DNA of 64,000 bases from contig JABTUK010000001.1 of NCBI GenBank assembly GCA_015075405.1, positions 186,001 to 250,000 on the forward strand, given 5' to 3'. Source of the stretch: Anaerolineales bacterium. GTDB lineage: Bacteria; Chloroflexota; Anaerolineae; 4572-78; J111. A program made the position numbers and the translations under genes. Under the pieces are notes generated by a model. That model ran no database searches. It was not told the DNA's origin and worked only from the letters and a program-made list of their open reading frames with translations. Shown piece after piece: positions 32,718 to 42,470 of the stretch; the stretch's first letter is position 1, and each line of letters begins with the position of its first letter.

Positions 32718-34646
32718 TCAGGGTTGTTCGGTTAACCGGCCGTTTGTTTCTGCCAGGGCTTGCTTGACCGCTGCGCCATCCACCGTTTCCGTCACAAGCA
32801 GTTGTCGGGTCAGACTTTCCAGGGCCGACCGGTGCTCCTTCAATAGCTGCTGAGCGCGCTGGTACTGTTCTCTGATAATCCGTTGGACTTCTTCATCAAT
32901 TATTTTCAGCGTTTCTGGACTGGCAGAGGCGCTCGAGTCGCCTGAGAGGAACTGGTACTGCTGCGTGGCATAGCGCACCATGCCCAGCTTGTCGCTCATA
33001 CCAAATTCCATCACCATCCGGCGGGCCAGCTCGCTCGCCCGTTGAATATCGTCGCTGGCGCCGGTGCTAATGGTTCCACGCACCACCAGTTCGGCGGCCC
33101 GACCACCGAGCATGACCGCGATGCGGTCTTCCAGCTCTTCGCAAGTCAGCAGATAGCGATCCTCGGTGGGCATCTGCATGGTGTAGCCCAGGGCGCCGCG
33201 CCCGCGGGGCACAATGCTCACCTTGGCCACCGGATCGGCGTTGGGCAGCAGTTCTGCGACCAGCGCATGGCCGCTCTCGTGGTAGGCCACGGTGGTGCGT
33301 TCCTGTTCATTCATAAGGCGCGATTTCTTTTCCAGCCCGGCGATGACCCGCTCGATGGCTGCCTCGAAGTCTTGCATGGTTACGGCAGCGGCGCTGCGGC
33401 GAGCCGCCAGCAAGGCCGCCTCGTTTATCGCATTGGCCAGGTCCGCCCCACTAAAGCCGGGGGTCATCCGCGCGGCTCGATCCAGGTCGAAGTCGGGCGA
33501 AAGCTTGATGTCCTGGCTGTGGATGCGCAATATCTGCAAACGACCGGTCAGGTCGGGAGCCGAGACGGTGATCTGGCGATCAAACCGGCCGGCGCGCAGC
33601 AAGGCCGGGTCGAGGATCTCAGGCCGGTTGGTGGCGGCCATGATGATGACTGGCTTTCCCTGCTCGGTCTTGAACCCATCAATCTCGCTCAGAAGCTGGT
33701 TGAGGGTCTGTTCGCGCTCGTCGTTGCCGCCGATGCGCATCGCGCCGCCGCGTGACTGTCCAATCGCATCAATTTCATCAATGAAAACAATCGCCGGGGC
33801 TGCCTGGCGGGCTTGTTCAAACAAGTCGCGCACCCGGGCCGCGCCCACTCCGACAAACATCTCCACAAACTCTGAGCCGCTGGTTTCAAAGAAGGGCACA
33901 CCTGCCTCACCTGCGGTCGCCTTGGCCAGGAGCGTTTTGCCGGTGCCGGGAGGGCCGACCAGCAGCACCCCTTTGGGAATGCGTCCCCCCAAGCTGGCAA
34001 ACTGCTCAGGCGTTTTGAGAAACTGGATGATCTCTTGCAGTTCGCCGATGGCTTCATCGGCCCCGCCCACATCCTTGAAGGTGATGCCGATATTTTCCGG
34101 TTTGACTTCGGTCGCTTTGCTCTTGCCAACTCCCAGGATTCCGCCGACGCCCATGCCACCTGCACCCATCTGGCGATAACCTATATACCAGATAAGACTA
34201 ATCAAGGCTAACGGCAGCCCATAAGCCAGCAGGAAGGTTCCCACCGGGCTGGGCGGCTCACTGTTGCTGTACTTGACGCCAGCCGCATCCAGGGCTTCGA
34301 TCAACGTCGGGTCGCCCTCCGGAACCGCTACGGTCGTAAAGGGTATGGTTTCGCTGGCCGTGTCGGTAGTATCCGGGTTTTTCATGGTCCCTATGATCCG
34401 GTCTTGTTCCAGGGTCACTTCGATGATCTGTCCTGAGGCGATCTTGGATTTGAACTCGCTGTACGGAATTTCCAATTCGCGGATCAGCATAGGCCGGATG
34501 ATGAACTGCTGAAACAGCCACAGCCCGATTAAACTGAAGATCAAGTAGCTGATCCACAAACGGATCTGGTTCTCCCGCAACTCCTCTTTTTTCTTCTTGT
34601 CTTTACTATCTTCGTCTTTTCCAGGGGGAATGATTAAATTTTTCAT
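32718..34646 (-). CDS. ftsH: ATP-dependent zinc metalloprotease FtsH
   Basis: 642 residues, the normal length. Two N-terminal helices (about 30-50 and 135-155) flank a periplasmic-type domain. The AAA+ domain has Walker [15 protein letters not shown], Walker [12 protein letters not shown], the pore loop region [17 protein letters not shown] and the second-region-of-homology arginines ([12 protein letters not shown]). The zinc site is [12 protein letters not shown] (HExxH), with a distal acidic ligand expected later ([17 protein letters not shown] region). It degrades unassembled membrane proteins and some regulators. It lies behind the BON and YtxH genes on the same strand and so probably falls under operator site 3. 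Confidence 0.95.
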   Translation of the reverse strand: MKNLIIPPGKDEDSKDKKKKEELRENQIRLWISYLIFSLIGLWLFQQFIIRPMLIRELEIPYSEFKSKIASGQIIEVTLEQDRIIGTMKNPDTTDTASETIPFTTVAVPEGDPTLIEALDAAGVKYSNSEPPSPVGTFLLAYGLPLALISLIWYIGYRQMGAGGMGVGGILGVGKSKATEVKPENIGITFKDVGGADEAIGELQEIIQFLKTPEQFASLGGRIPKGVLLVGPPGTGKTLLAKATAGEAGVPFFETSGSEFVEMFVGVGAARVRDLFEQARQAAPAIVFIDEIDAIGQSRGGAMRIGGNDEREQTLNQLLSEIDGFKTEQGKPVIIMAATNRPEILDPALLRAGRFDRQITVSAPDLTGRLQILRIHSQDIKLSPDFDLDRAARMTPGFSGADLANAINEAALLAARRSAAAVTMQDFEAAIERVIAGLEKKSRLMNEQERTTVAYHESGHALVAELLPNADPVAKVSIVPRGRGALGYTMQMPTEDRYLLTCEELEDRIAVMLGGRAAELVVRGTISTGASDDIQRASELARRMVMEFGMSDKLGMVRYATQQYQFLSGDSSASASPETLKIIDEEVQRIIREQYQRAQQLLKEHRSALESLTRQLLVTETVDGAAVKQALAETNGRLTEQP

Positions 34647-34690
34647 TTCTTTACCTCAGTTGTTTGAATTATTGGTCTTGAAAATGATAC

Positions 34691-35578
34691 TTACCCAACA
34701 CGTTCGTGGCTCAAGTTGAGCAGTACCTCTTCACGGTGGTACGGGAAGGGCGGCTGCCAGGCGGCATCCGGCCTCACGAAATCGGCGGGGTTGAAATCAG
34801 GCAGTTGGACATATTCCAGCGCCGTTAGCGTCAGAAAGACGGCAGTACTCACAAAGTCCACGTACTCGGCCGGGACCACGACGGTACGCTCCTGTTCCAG
34901 CCACGCCTCCAGCTCCTGCTGTGGATCGGTCGGCTGTGGGTGGGGCAGTTCCCCCCGCACGATCACCGCCGACACACGGCGGGAAAGCGGGCTAATAATC
35001 ACTTTGTCCACCTGGCCGATGTGGACATTGACGGCGTATACGTCCTGTCCGACTCTTGGCTCCACAATCCACCGGGTAGCTTTAGCCACAGGTGTGGGCG
35101 ACGTCCGAAGCCGGTTGATAACGCCACGCACTTGAGGGACCGTGGCGGCAACCTCCTCGGCAGCCATTTGTATCTCCAGGCTTGGCACTTGGCCTTGAAG
35201 AAAAACGTGGCCAAACCGGCTACTGACTTGCGCGAGGTGCTCTCGTGTGCGAGGGTCGTGGGCGAGGGCTTGGGCAACCGCAACCTCTACCTCGTAGTCA
35301 ACCACCAGCCGATTCTCAAGGCCCTGCACCCCCCGCACTTCCTGGGCGATCTCCTGAATCCGCTGGCGCTCCGCACTGGTATTGACGTGGCCTCTCAAGG
35401 TCACTCTCCCAGCCTGAACAGTGATTTCAATGGGAGTATAGGCAAACACGCCGAGGCGAATGAGTTCATCCTCCCCCAGCGCCTGCTCAATGGCCCGTTT
35501 GATCTCCTGATCCGGTAGATATTCCGGCAACCGGTCGAGTGTGGCCCGGTCTACGGCCAGTTTTAGCTTAACCGACAT
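34691..35578 (-). CDS. BON-domain protein
   Basis: 295 residues. Two BON domains: about 20-90 (DQEIKRAIEQALGEDEL ... ITVQAGRVTLRGHV ... VRGVQGLENRLVVD) and about 95-160 (TREHLAQVSSRFGHVFLQGQVP). The second half (about 165-235) resembles a PRC-barrel/DUF2171-type region (VGQDVYAVNVHIGQVDKVIISPLSRRV). No signal peptide is visible, so it may bind the inner face of the membrane or anionic lipids. Its position between YtxH-like and FtsH genes suggests envelope-stress duty. Confidence 0.82.
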   Translation of the reverse strand: MSVKLKLAVDRATLDRLPEYLPDQEIKRAIEQALGEDELIRLGVFAYTPIEITVQAGRVTLRGHVNTSAERQRIQEIAQEVRGVQGLENRLVVDYEVEVAVAQALAHDPRTREHLAQVSSRFGHVFLQGQVPSLEIQMAAEEVAATVPQVRGVINRLRTSPTPVAKATRWIVEPRVGQDVYAVNVHIGQVDKVIISPLSRRVSAVIVRGELPHPQPTDPQQELEAWLEQERTVVVPAEYVDFVSTAVFLTLTALEYVQLPDFNPADFVRPDAAWQPPFPYHREEVLLNLSHERVG

Positions 35579-35605
35579 GAGTTATTCCTTTCTCTCTCAC
35601 CCGCT

Positions 35606-35938
35606 TTAGACCGGCTGCTCGGCGTCGCTGGCCGCGCTTTCGGGCACGGTTTCCTGGACAAGACTCATGGTCCGCATGAGATTATCTTTCCCGTGACTGA
35701 TGGCTTCGATAACCCGCTCTTTACCGTAGTCAAGGGCTTCGACTGCACGATCTTGGCCCTTTTCAAGCGCCCCTTGCCAGCGCTTCGCGGTCAGGTCTTT
35801 CAGTTCAAAACTTTTGTTTTTAATTTGGGTGCGTGTTTTTTCACCAGCTTGGGGGGCCAGGAGGAGGGTCACACTTACCCCAACCAAGCCGCCGATCAGT
35901 AACCCGGCAAAAAATTTATCACTTTTGTTCTCTAACAT
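35606..35938 (-). CDS. YtxH-domain protein
   Basis: 110 residues. The start MLENKSDKFFAGLLIGGLVGVSVTLLLAPQAG is a typical YtxH membrane helix with the APxxG turn; the rest is a charged helix (KRWQGALEKGQDRAVEAL). Family members are general-stress proteins in Bacillus. It is the first gene of the YtxH-BON-FtsH unit, with operator site 3 about 70 bases upstream. Confidence 0.85.
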   Translation of the reverse strand: MLENKSDKFFAGLLIGGLVGVSVTLLLAPQAGEKTRTQIKNKSFELKDLTAKRWQGALEKGQDRAVEALDYGKERVIEAISHGKDNLMRTMSLVQETVPESAASDAEQPV

Positions 35939-36005
35939 GATAATGATAAACTCCTTTCAAAAGAATGTTTAAGATTGAGCCTCTGAAACTCAGAATACCC
36001 TAACT

Positions 36006-36059
36006 TGGTAAACAATTTGGTAATCGTAGGTGAATATTTGGTAAACATTTTTGTTTACC
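36006..36059 (+). promoter_or_regulatory. Dyad operator, site 3 (five half-sites)
   Basis: The left arm has GGTAAAC, GGTAATC, GGTGAAT and GGTAAAC at offsets 1, 13, 23 and 34, then one inverted GTTTACC ending at offset 53. The outer three right-arm half-sites are missing. A -10-like TATTCT read leftwards (35991-35996) lies next to it, pointing to the YtxH gene. Confidence 0.8.
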
Positions 36060-36102
36060 TTATCAGCCGAGGACTCCGCCACTTTAACCTCAGCCTGTAG
36101 TT

Positions 36103-36648
36103 TCAAAACAGAACCTTTAAGAATTGACCACCGACTGTGTACATCAGAGCGCCGCCCAGATTTATCAGCGCGGTCGTCCAGAAGAACCGCCAGCGATTGA
36201 CCCCATAGACTCCTGCTAAAATAGCGATGACCTTGCTGCCATAGCCGGGAATCATTCGGCCCAAGGTGAGGACCCAAACCGACCCGATCGGCATGTTGGC
36301 CAGGCCCCAGGGCAGGGCATGTTTTTTTTCCTCATAGGCAGCGATATCACGCAGGGTTTTCCCAAAGCGGTACTCCAGCAGCGCCGCCGAGGTATTTCCC
36401 GTCCAGAGAATCGTTATCGCTAGAAGGGGATGAAACAACGTGGCCACCACGACCGCTAGCGGATCCGTGGGAATTGGGGTCACAGATAGAATGGAAAATA
36501 TAGCCACACAGACCAGGGGGCCGGCCAGGCCAAATGATTCGATCAAGGTTGTGACATCGCCAGAGTAGTTTTTATAAAAAACTATGGCCAGTAGACACAA
36601 GACTATCGTAATTCCCGTCCAGAGAAGGGTGTCTGTTTTTTTGCTCAT
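36103..36648 (-). CDS. DedA/VTT-type small membrane protein
   Basis: 181 residues with about five helices. The region SVTPIPTDPLAVVVATLFHP, WTGNTSAALLEYRFGKTL and LGRMIPGYGSKVIAILAGV matches the VTT/SNARE-associated (YqaA or DedA-like) pattern, including the glycine-rich hairpin and the Arg before PGYG. Such proteins move lipids between leaflets and affect membrane potential. It starts 1 base after the stop of the Ser/Thr kinase gene, so the two are one transcript. Confidence 0.8.
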   Translation of the reverse strand: MSKKTDTLLWTGITIVLCLLAIVFYKNYSGDVTTLIESFGLAGPLVCVAIFSILSVTPIPTDPLAVVVATLFHPLLAITILWTGNTSAALLEYRFGKTLRDIAAYEEKKHALPWGLANMPIGSVWVLTLGRMIPGYGSKVIAILAGVYGVNRWRFFWTTALINLGGALMYTVGGQFLKVLF

Positions 36649-36649
36649 T

Positions 36650-38821
36650 TCAACTCAACGCTGTCACAAACGCTCCAGCCGTCGCAAACCGCTCGTCAGG
36701 ATTTTTGGCCATAGCCCGTTTAAGGGCATGGGCCACATCCCTGGAAAGGTCCGGCGCAAGCCGGCGCGGATCGGGCGGAGGTTGGGTCATGTGGGCGATC
36801 AGGAGCGCGCCGGGGTTATGGTGTTTGAACGGCAGCTCCCCCGTTAGCATTTGATACACCATCACCCCCAAGGCATACACATCGGCGCGACCGTCCACGT
36901 GGGGGGAAGCCTCGATCTGCTCCGGGGCGATGTAGTCAAACGTTCCTAACACGCCGCCGGTGCGGGTTATGGCGGTACGCGCATCCAGCACTTTGGCGAT
37001 GCCAAAGTCGGTCAGTACCACCCGCGTTTGGCCGGTCGTATCCCCTACGGCAACCGGGAGGGAGGGCGAAGCGCTATCCCCTACGGCGACCGGGAGGGAG
37101 GGCGAAGCGCTATCCCCTATGGCGACCGGGAGGGAGGGCGAAGCGCTATCCCCTACGGGATGCGAAGCGCTATCAAGCAGGATATTCGAGGGCTTGATGT
37201 CGCGGTGAACCAGGCCGTGCGCGTGGGCGTAATCCAGGGCGTCGGCAATTTGGCGAATCAGCGGCAAGGCGGAGGCGAGCGAGAGTTTGCCGTGGGTGCG
37301 CAAGAAGGCGCCCAAATCTTGGCCGTTGACGTATTCCATCACCATGTACGGCATAGCCTCATGTTCGCCATAATCGAAAACGCGGATAATGTTGGGGTGC
37401 TCAAGTGTGGCGACGATGTGGGCTTCGCGGGTAAAGCGTTGGCGGAAGTCGGCCTGGGCGGCCAGAGGAGCGGGTAGGATTTTGAGCGCGACCGGCCGGT
37501 TGAGCCTGGGGTGGGTGGTCTTGTAAACTTCGGCCATGCCGCCGCGCCCGATCGGCTCCAGCTGCCGATACGGGCCGAAATGGGTGGGCCGGAGCATCTG
37601 GATCAGGTTCTGTAGCCCAGAGATCGGCGTTTTTTGATAATCAATCTGGATGTGATAAAAACGCTGGTCCACAAAGCGTTGGAAGCGGCGCCGGGTAGGG
37701 TGGAAGATGGCCCCAAAGCCGGCGGCCGAAATAGCCACCGCCAGCACAGCCCCCCCCGCAAAATCCTGGAAGAGTTGCGAGATCACGAACAAGCTGAGGC
37801 CAAAGAAGACCAACAACACCGCGGTCAGGGCCCCGTAGACCAACGAGCGGTTAATGAAGAAATCAATGTCCCACAAGCGATAGCGCAGGACGGAAAAGGC
37901 AATGCTCACCGCCACCATGAGGCACGCCACATAATACAGGGAGGTGTAGATCAGCCACCCCAGGATTTGCGGAGAATACCGGGGAATGTTCTCCAGCCAC
38001 CACAGGGCTTGCGGGGCGCTCAGTTCAGGGCCGGTAGGAAAAAGGTAGGGGAGTACATAACCGGCGCTATAGACCGCTGCAAGCACACTCCCACTGGCCA
38101 GTACCCACTTAATTTGTTGGCGTTGCGCGGGGTTTGCCATGCGCCGGTAACGATAAAAGGCCGTAAAAACCAGGGAAGCCGCGAACCCAACCACGATAAT
38201 ACTCGGCAGCGGGTCGGGCCAGGTATAAAAATCGAGCGATGTGTTGTCCCTCAACCAACTGCCCATCATGACTACCACCCACAGCATGGCGACCCACTGC
38301 ATCTGGGGCAAGACAAAGCGCCCATCAGGAAAGCGATACCACAGGATGAGCAGAACACTTCCCAGGAAGCCAAGCACTTTGAACAGGGGCAGGAAGGCCG
38401 GATAAGCCCGCCATACCACATTCGAGAGGCTGGTATCCAGGGTGATCGTCCCGCTCACAACCAGCATCAAGGCGAAAAAGAACTCAAACGGTTGGTGGGA
38501 TTTCTTCGAGAAAATCAGCAGCCCCACCAGAATCCAGGGGAGCACTTCGATCATCGCCCCGACCGAAAAATAAAGGGCCGGGAAAATCAGGGGGAGGCCC
38601 AAGTGGTGTAACGCCTGTTGCATGGCCAGGCAGGCGGCCTGTTCGTGAGGCGGCCGCAGGCTACATGATAGGCTCCAGGGATACCAGCCGGTGTAAAGAC
38701 CCCTCGCCCCGACGAGCAAAATGCCAACACACATCACCAACAGCATCACCCAAAGCAGACGGGCGAGCCATAGCCAGCGGCTTGGGAACTGAAACTCAAC
38801 TAAACTGGTCGTGGTAGTCAT
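36650..38821 (-). CDS. Membrane Ser/Thr protein kinase with multi-helix N-terminal domain
   Basis: 723 residues from the ATG at 38821 (MTTTTSLVEFQF); the longer frame to 38965 would translate a MITE. The N-terminal half has about nine to ten helices (residues 15-350), similar to the sensor part of 7TM-type kinases. The C-terminal Hanks-type kinase has GRGGMAEVYKTTHPRLNRPVALKIL, VHRDIKPSNILLD, TDFGIAKVL and IAPEQ. Between the catalytic loop and DFG there is an inserted tandem repeat (GDSASPSLPVA, three full units) encoded at 37039-37158. It may phosphorylate partners such as FHA proteins, but the only FHA gene here lies 32 kb away and has a variant site. Confidence 0.9.
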   Translation of the reverse strand: MTTTTSLVEFQFPSRWLWLARLLWVMLLVMCVGILLVGARGLYTGWYPWSLSCSLRPPHEQAACLAMQQALHHLGLPLIFPALYFSVGAMIEVLPWILVGLLIFSKKSHQPFEFFFALMLVVSGTITLDTSLSNVVWRAYPAFLPLFKVLGFLGSVLLILWYRFPDGRFVLPQMQWVAMLWVVVMMGSWLRDNTSLDFYTWPDPLPSIIVVGFAASLVFTAFYRYRRMANPAQRQQIKWVLASGSVLAAVYSAGYVLPYLFPTGPELSAPQALWWLENIPRYSPQILGWLIYTSLYYVACLMVAVSIAFSVLRYRLWDIDFFINRSLVYGALTAVLLVFFGLSLFVISQLFQDFAGGAVLAVAISAAGFGAIFHPTRRRFQRFVDQRFYHIQIDYQKTPISGLQNLIQMLRPTHFGPYRQLEPIGRGGMAEVYKTTHPRLNRPVALKILPAPLAAQADFRQRFTREAHIVATLEHPNIIRVFDYGEHEAMPYMVMEYVNGQDLGAFLRTHGKLSLASALPLIRQIADALDYAHAHGLVHRDIKPSNILLDSASHPVGDSASPSLPVAIGDSASPSLPVAVGDSASPSLPVAVGDTTGQTRVVLTDFGIAKVLDARTAITRTGGVLGTFDYIAPEQIEASPHVDGRADVYALGVMVYQMLTGELPFKHHNPGALLIAHMTQPPPDPRRLAPDLSRDVAHALKRAMAKNPDERFATAGAFVTALS
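37039..37158 (-). repeat. 36-bp tandem repeats inside the kinase domain
   Basis: Units start at 37039, 37075, 37111 and 37147 (the last partial) with the shared phrase TATCCCCTACGG and only single-base differences. Each full unit encodes 12 residues (GDSASPSLPVA plus one). The array sits between HRD and DFG of the kinase and keeps frame, so copy number could vary without breaking the gene. Confidence 0.9.
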
Positions 38822-38932
38822 AGTGGATACCTTGATTGATGAACTGGATGAGACGATCAGACTAAGGCGTAATAAGCTCACGCATCGTTTCTGTAAAGGG
38901 TGTCCTTTAAATTCCGGGCCGGAATCAATGCT

Positions 38933-39023
38933 CAGTAGATCCAATTTTCGAGGAGTGAGGCACACCCACGTGCCGAATACCGCCGCACGTGGGCGTGCTG
39001 GCTCCTCAAATTTGGATCCACTG
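38933..39023 (+). repeat. 91-bp palindromic repeat, copy 1
   Basis: Ends CAGTAGATCCAATTTT and AAATTTGGATCCACTG are inverted relatives, and the centre GCCCACGTGC...GCACGTGGGC forms an inner stem. The inverted copy is at 52872-52962 with few differences. The right end supplies the last five codons and stop of the hybrid histidine kinase gene. Confidence 0.88.
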
Positions 39024-41474
39024 ATGCTCCAGGATTGAGCGCAATTTAACGGCTAAGCTCAAGGGGCTGAAGGGTTTTTGCAGGAAAGCCACATCTGAGT
39101 CGAGGACATCGTGCTGGATAATCGCTTCGTCGGTGTAGCCCGACATAAACAGCGTTTTCAACCCTGGCCGCAGTGTTATCGCCTGCCCGGCCAGGGTTTT
39201 GCCGCTCATGCCAGACATAACCACATCGGTCAGGAGCAGATGGATGGGGTCAGGGTAGTGAGCCAGCAGTCGCAAGGCCTCCGACCCATTCCCGGCTTCC
39301 AGCAGGGTATAGCCCAACTTTGACAACACGCGTCGCAGCAGTTCCCGTACCTCCAGATCGTCCTCAACCAGGAGGATCGTCTCAGAGCCAGGCGGCATCT
39401 CCGACCCTGGTTCCAGGTGAATTGGCGGCCCCGTCACCTCTTCCTCGACGCGCGGCAGATAAATCTTGAAGGTGGTACCCAGCCCCTCTTCCGAATAAAC
39501 CCAGATATGGCCGCCGTTCTGTTTGACAATGCCAAACACGGTGGCCAGTCCCAGACCCGTCCCTTGCCCTCTCTCTTTTGTGGTAAAGAAAGGTTCAAAG
39601 ATACGCGCCTTCACTTCAGGACTCATGCCGCAGCCCGTATCGCTAATAGCGAGCAAGACGTATTGACCCGGCCGGGTATTCAGATGACCCGCCACATAGT
39701 TATCGTCAATCACCACATTGGCCGTCTCAATCGTGAGTTGGCCGCCTGTAGGCATGGCATCGCGGGCATTGACCACCAGGTTAAGGATGACCTGCTCGAT
39801 CTGGGCCGGGTCTACTTTAACCGGCCATAGCTCCGGGGCGAGGATAGTTTTTAAGTCAATATCCTCGCCGATAACCCGCTGCAACATTTTGTCCAACTCG
39901 ACCACGATTGAATTGAGATTTAACACCTGGGGCTGGATAATTTGCTTGCGGCTAAACGCCAGCAGTTGACGGACCAGGCCCGCCGCTCGCTGGCCTGAAC
40001 GGAGAATGGTACCGACCATCTCCCAGTGAGGGTCGTCGGGCCGGAGATCCTCCTGGATCAAGGTCGCAAAACCGTTGATCGTCATCAGTAGATTATTGAA
40101 GTCGTGGGCCACCCCGGCGGTCAGCCGGCCCACCGCTTCCATCTTTTGGGCCTGGTAATATTGTTCTTCCAATCGCTGTCGTTGCTCTTCCAGGCGCAAC
40201 CGGGCCAAGACTCCAGCCAATTGATCGGCCACGCTCCAGGTCAAATTGAGCTCCTCGGTCGAGAAGCGGTGCGGCTGCGGCGACTCTAAGCTCAAACCGC
40301 CCACTACCTTGTCCTCGATCACCAATGGTATCAGCAGCAAGGAAGCCATCTCTCGCCGGCGCAGATAGGTGTGGATCAGGCTCAAGTCGGGGTCGTTTTG
40401 GGTTTCATTCGTCACCAGGGGTGTTTTGCGACTGAGCAGATAGTGGCCCAAAGGATCATCCAGAACAGGCCGGGGCTGGGCTAAGGCCGCCAAGCGCTCC
40501 TCGATGGCATATTGAGCCGCGACGGTGGCCGTTGTATTCTTTTCATCTATGAGGATGGCAGCCACATAGGGTAAGGTCAAGGCCAGGGCTAATTCGCGGC
40601 AGGCTACCTCCAGGATAACCTCCTGGTCCTTGCCTGGCGTAGCCGCCGAAGCGGCAATAATCCGGTTGAGTACAGCCAACTCACGGTTGCGGCGACGAAC
40701 TTCTTCTTCGATCTGTTTGCGGCGGGTGATGTCACGAAAGGCTATGGCCTTAACCAAACGCCCCTGGTACGGCAGGCTCTTGGCCTGCACCTCCACCGGA
40801 AAAGTGGAGCCATCTTTGCGCACGACGCGAAGCTCATGGGGGGCTTCGTAGCCCAACAACCTATACTGTTGGGCCGCATCGCGTGACTCCGGGGCTACAA
40901 ACTCCAGGGTGTCCATCCCGATGGTGTCAGAGAGGTCATAGCCCAGCATCTGGGCCAATTGGTGATTGGCGTCAGTAATGATTTTCCCGTCAACAATGCC
41001 AATGCCCTCAAAGGCGGCCTCCGAGAAGCGGCTAAAGCGTTCTTCGCTCTCTCGCAGGGCCTCTTCCGTTTGCCGGTGTTTGGTAATATCCGTGAGAAAA
41101 CTCAGCGTGGCCGGTTTGCCCTCCCAGGTGATCAAGACGGCGTGAGTTTCTATCCATTTGATCGCCCCCGTCTTAATAACAATTCTGAAAGGATAGACCG
41201 GGGGAACTGGCTCACCTCTAAGTAGGCGTAGGTGACGTTCAACCATCATCTCCCGATCTTCCGGGTGGATGAACTCCGCAAAGGATTGGGCGGTTAATTC
41301 TTGAGATGTAAACCCTGTAGCCTCTAATGTTTTACGATTGAAGAATTTGAGCCGCTTATCTTGAGCTATAACAATGGCCACGTTGGCGTTCTCTACAATC
41401 CAACGATATTTCTGTTCTGATTCTTGGAGAAGCGGCATTTCAATTGCTTCGTCCCTTACAAATTCGTCATACAT
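39006..41474 (-). CDS. Hybrid histidine kinase (PAS-PAS-GAF-HisKA-HATPase-REC)
   Basis: 822 residues, no clear membrane helices, so a cytoplasmic sensor. PAS domains at about 20-130 and 145-255 (each followed by a DITxxR-type PAC end), GAF at about 275-430, HisKA with the acceptor His in LTAGVAHDFNNLL near 455, HATPase with NARDAMPTGG, SDTGCGMSPE and GTGLGLATVFG, and a C-terminal receiver (about 705-815) with LLVEDDLEVRELL and LLTDVVMSGMSG. The last five codons (QWIQI) come from the right end of a palindromic repeat, which therefore changed the natural C-terminus. The anti-sigma-like gene lies 43 bases upstream on the same strand. Confidence 0.92.
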   Translation of the reverse strand: MYDEFVRDEAIEMPLLQESEQKYRWIVENANVAIVIAQDKRLKFFNRKTLEATGFTSQELTAQSFAEFIHPEDREMMVERHLRLLRGEPVPPVYPFRIVIKTGAIKWIETHAVLITWEGKPATLSFLTDITKHRQTEEALRESEERFSRFSEAAFEGIGIVDGKIITDANHQLAQMLGYDLSDTIGMDTLEFVAPESRDAAQQYRLLGYEAPHELRVVRKDGSTFPVEVQAKSLPYQGRLVKAIAFRDITRRKQIEEEVRRRNRELAVLNRIIAASAATPGKDQEVILEVACRELALALTLPYVAAILIDEKNTTATVAAQYAIEERLAALAQPRPVLDDPLGHYLLSRKTPLVTNETQNDPDLSLIHTYLRRREMASLLLIPLVIEDKVVGGLSLESPQPHRFSTEELNLTWSVADQLAGVLARLRLEEQRQRLEEQYYQAQKMEAVGRLTAGVAHDFNNLLMTINGFATLIQEDLRPDDPHWEMVGTILRSGQRAAGLVRQLLAFSRKQIIQPQVLNLNSIVVELDKMLQRVIGEDIDLKTILAPELWPVKVDPAQIEQVILNLVVNARDAMPTGGQLTIETANVVIDDNYVAGHLNTRPGQYVLLAISDTGCGMSPEVKARIFEPFFTTKERGQGTGLGLATVFGIVKQNGGHIWVYSEEGLGTTFKIYLPRVEEEVTGPPIHLEPGSEMPPGSETILLVEDDLEVRELLRRVLSKLGYTLLEAGNGSEALRLLAHYPDPIHLLLTDVVMSGMSGKTLAGQAITLRPGLKTLFMSGYTDEAIIQHDVLDSDVAFLQKPFSPLSLAVKLRSILEHQWIQI

Positions 41475-41517
41475 AAAAAATCCCCCTCTCTCCGACCGGG
41501 CTGATCGAGGTTATGGG

Positions 41518-41931
41518 TTACCAGGAAGTTACATAGAGCTTCAGTTGCAATTCATTGCGACCGGGCCTGACCACCGCTTTGACTTCATCCACTAGGTTCT
41601 TCACCAGCAACAGGCCCCACCCGCGATGGTCCGTCCGCTCCTGGCGAACCAGGTTGAGACTGGGCAGGGGGTGGAGTCCCTGGTCAATTATTTTTAGGGT
41701 CAAAGCGCTCTGCTCCACCAGGGCGATAATCTGGACCCTGAGCTGACCATTCAACCCATTGCCGTGTTCAATGCCGTTAAGCACCGCTTCACTCAGGGCA
41801 GTTTTCAGGTCGTCAATACGCTCCTGGGAAAAGCCCATGGGCCGAGCCAGGGTAGCAATGGCCGAGGTCGCCACTTTTTCATACCCTAGCTCACTGGGTA
41901 AGGAAATTTCAATCATATGTGGCTCGTTCAT
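41518..41931 (-). CDS. Anti-sigma-factor-type ATPase (RsbW-like)
   Basis: 137 residues, a single GHKL/HATPase_c_2 domain: ERIDDLKTALSEAVLNGIEHGN carries the N box and TDHRGWGLLLVKNLVDEV the late Gly-rich motif. Such proteins are Ser kinases that hold sigma factors or anti-anti-sigma factors. No STAS partner gene lies beside it. It precedes the hybrid kinase gene and probably shares its transcript. Confidence 0.88.
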   Translation of the reverse strand: MNEPHMIEISLPSELGYEKVATSAIATLARPMGFSQERIDDLKTALSEAVLNGIEHGNGLNGQLRVQIIALVEQSALTLKIIDQGLHPLPSLNLVRQERTDHRGWGLLLVKNLVDEVKAVVRPGRNELQLKLYVTSW

Positions 41932-41947
41932 GTTAATTTTTCCCCTC

Positions 41948-42262
41948 TCAGGTCCACAATTCCAACGACCTTTTCAACAGCCGCGACTCACGCTGTATGC
42001 GCGGATAGTTGGCGGGGTCTTGAATCTCTTGAGGCAGTTCCTTGAGCGCGGCATCGGCCAACAGGCGGGCAATGGCCTTTTCGCGGCCAGAGATGGGATC
42101 ATTTTGAACGTGGACCCAGATCGCTTCAGCGATGGCGGTCAGTTCCTTTTGGGTGGTGAGAATACGTTGGGTGTCGCCGCTGTCAATGGCGTCACACAAG
42201 GCTTGTAAGCGTGTGCTGACTTGTTGAAGGGCGGTCGCGTATTTGGGGTTTAATTCTGTCAT
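41948..42262 (-). CDS. Small hypothetical helical protein
   Basis: 104 residues, wholly helical and charged (YATALQQVSTRLQALCDAID; AIARLLADAALKELPQEI). There is no membrane helix and no known motif. It is 16 bases upstream of the RsbW-like gene on the same strand, so a role as its partner is possible from position alone. I do not recognise the family. Confidence 0.7.
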   Translation of the reverse strand: MTELNPKYATALQQVSTRLQALCDAIDSGDTQRILTTQKELTAIAEAIWVHVQNDPISGREKAIARLLADAALKELPQEIQDPANYPRIQRESRLLKRSLELWT

Positions 42263-42470
42263 GGGTTATACTCCTGTGAAACTAAGTATCATGTGTCAAG
42301 TACCAGGTGTCAGGTAAAGATTTTCATCCTTTGTGTCGTCCCATTGGGACTGTCCAACTCCTAAGAAATAGACCGGGGACGGGAGACCGGAGGACGGGGA
42401 TAAATTCCCGGTCTTCCGGTCTCCGGTCAGCACCGGCAAAAGATTTTCATTCTTGGTGGCATACTCAGGC
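42263..42470. other. Spacer with GACCGG and CAGGTAAAGATTTTCAT words
   Basis: No gene. GACCGGGGACGGGAGACCGGAG (42372 region) and CCGGTCTTCCGGTCTCCGGTC (42410 region) form a long imperfect hairpin that could end the ABC ATPase gene. A GTGTCAGGTAAAGATTTTCAT stretch near 42316 resembles one near 19937, and the part near 42443-42475 resembles 19955-19995. Confidence 0.5.

Noticed and set aside
38822-38965. N-terminal extension of the Ser/Thr kinase
   Set aside because: The first codons would translate the palindromic repeat; the ATG at 38821 starts right before the first membrane helix.
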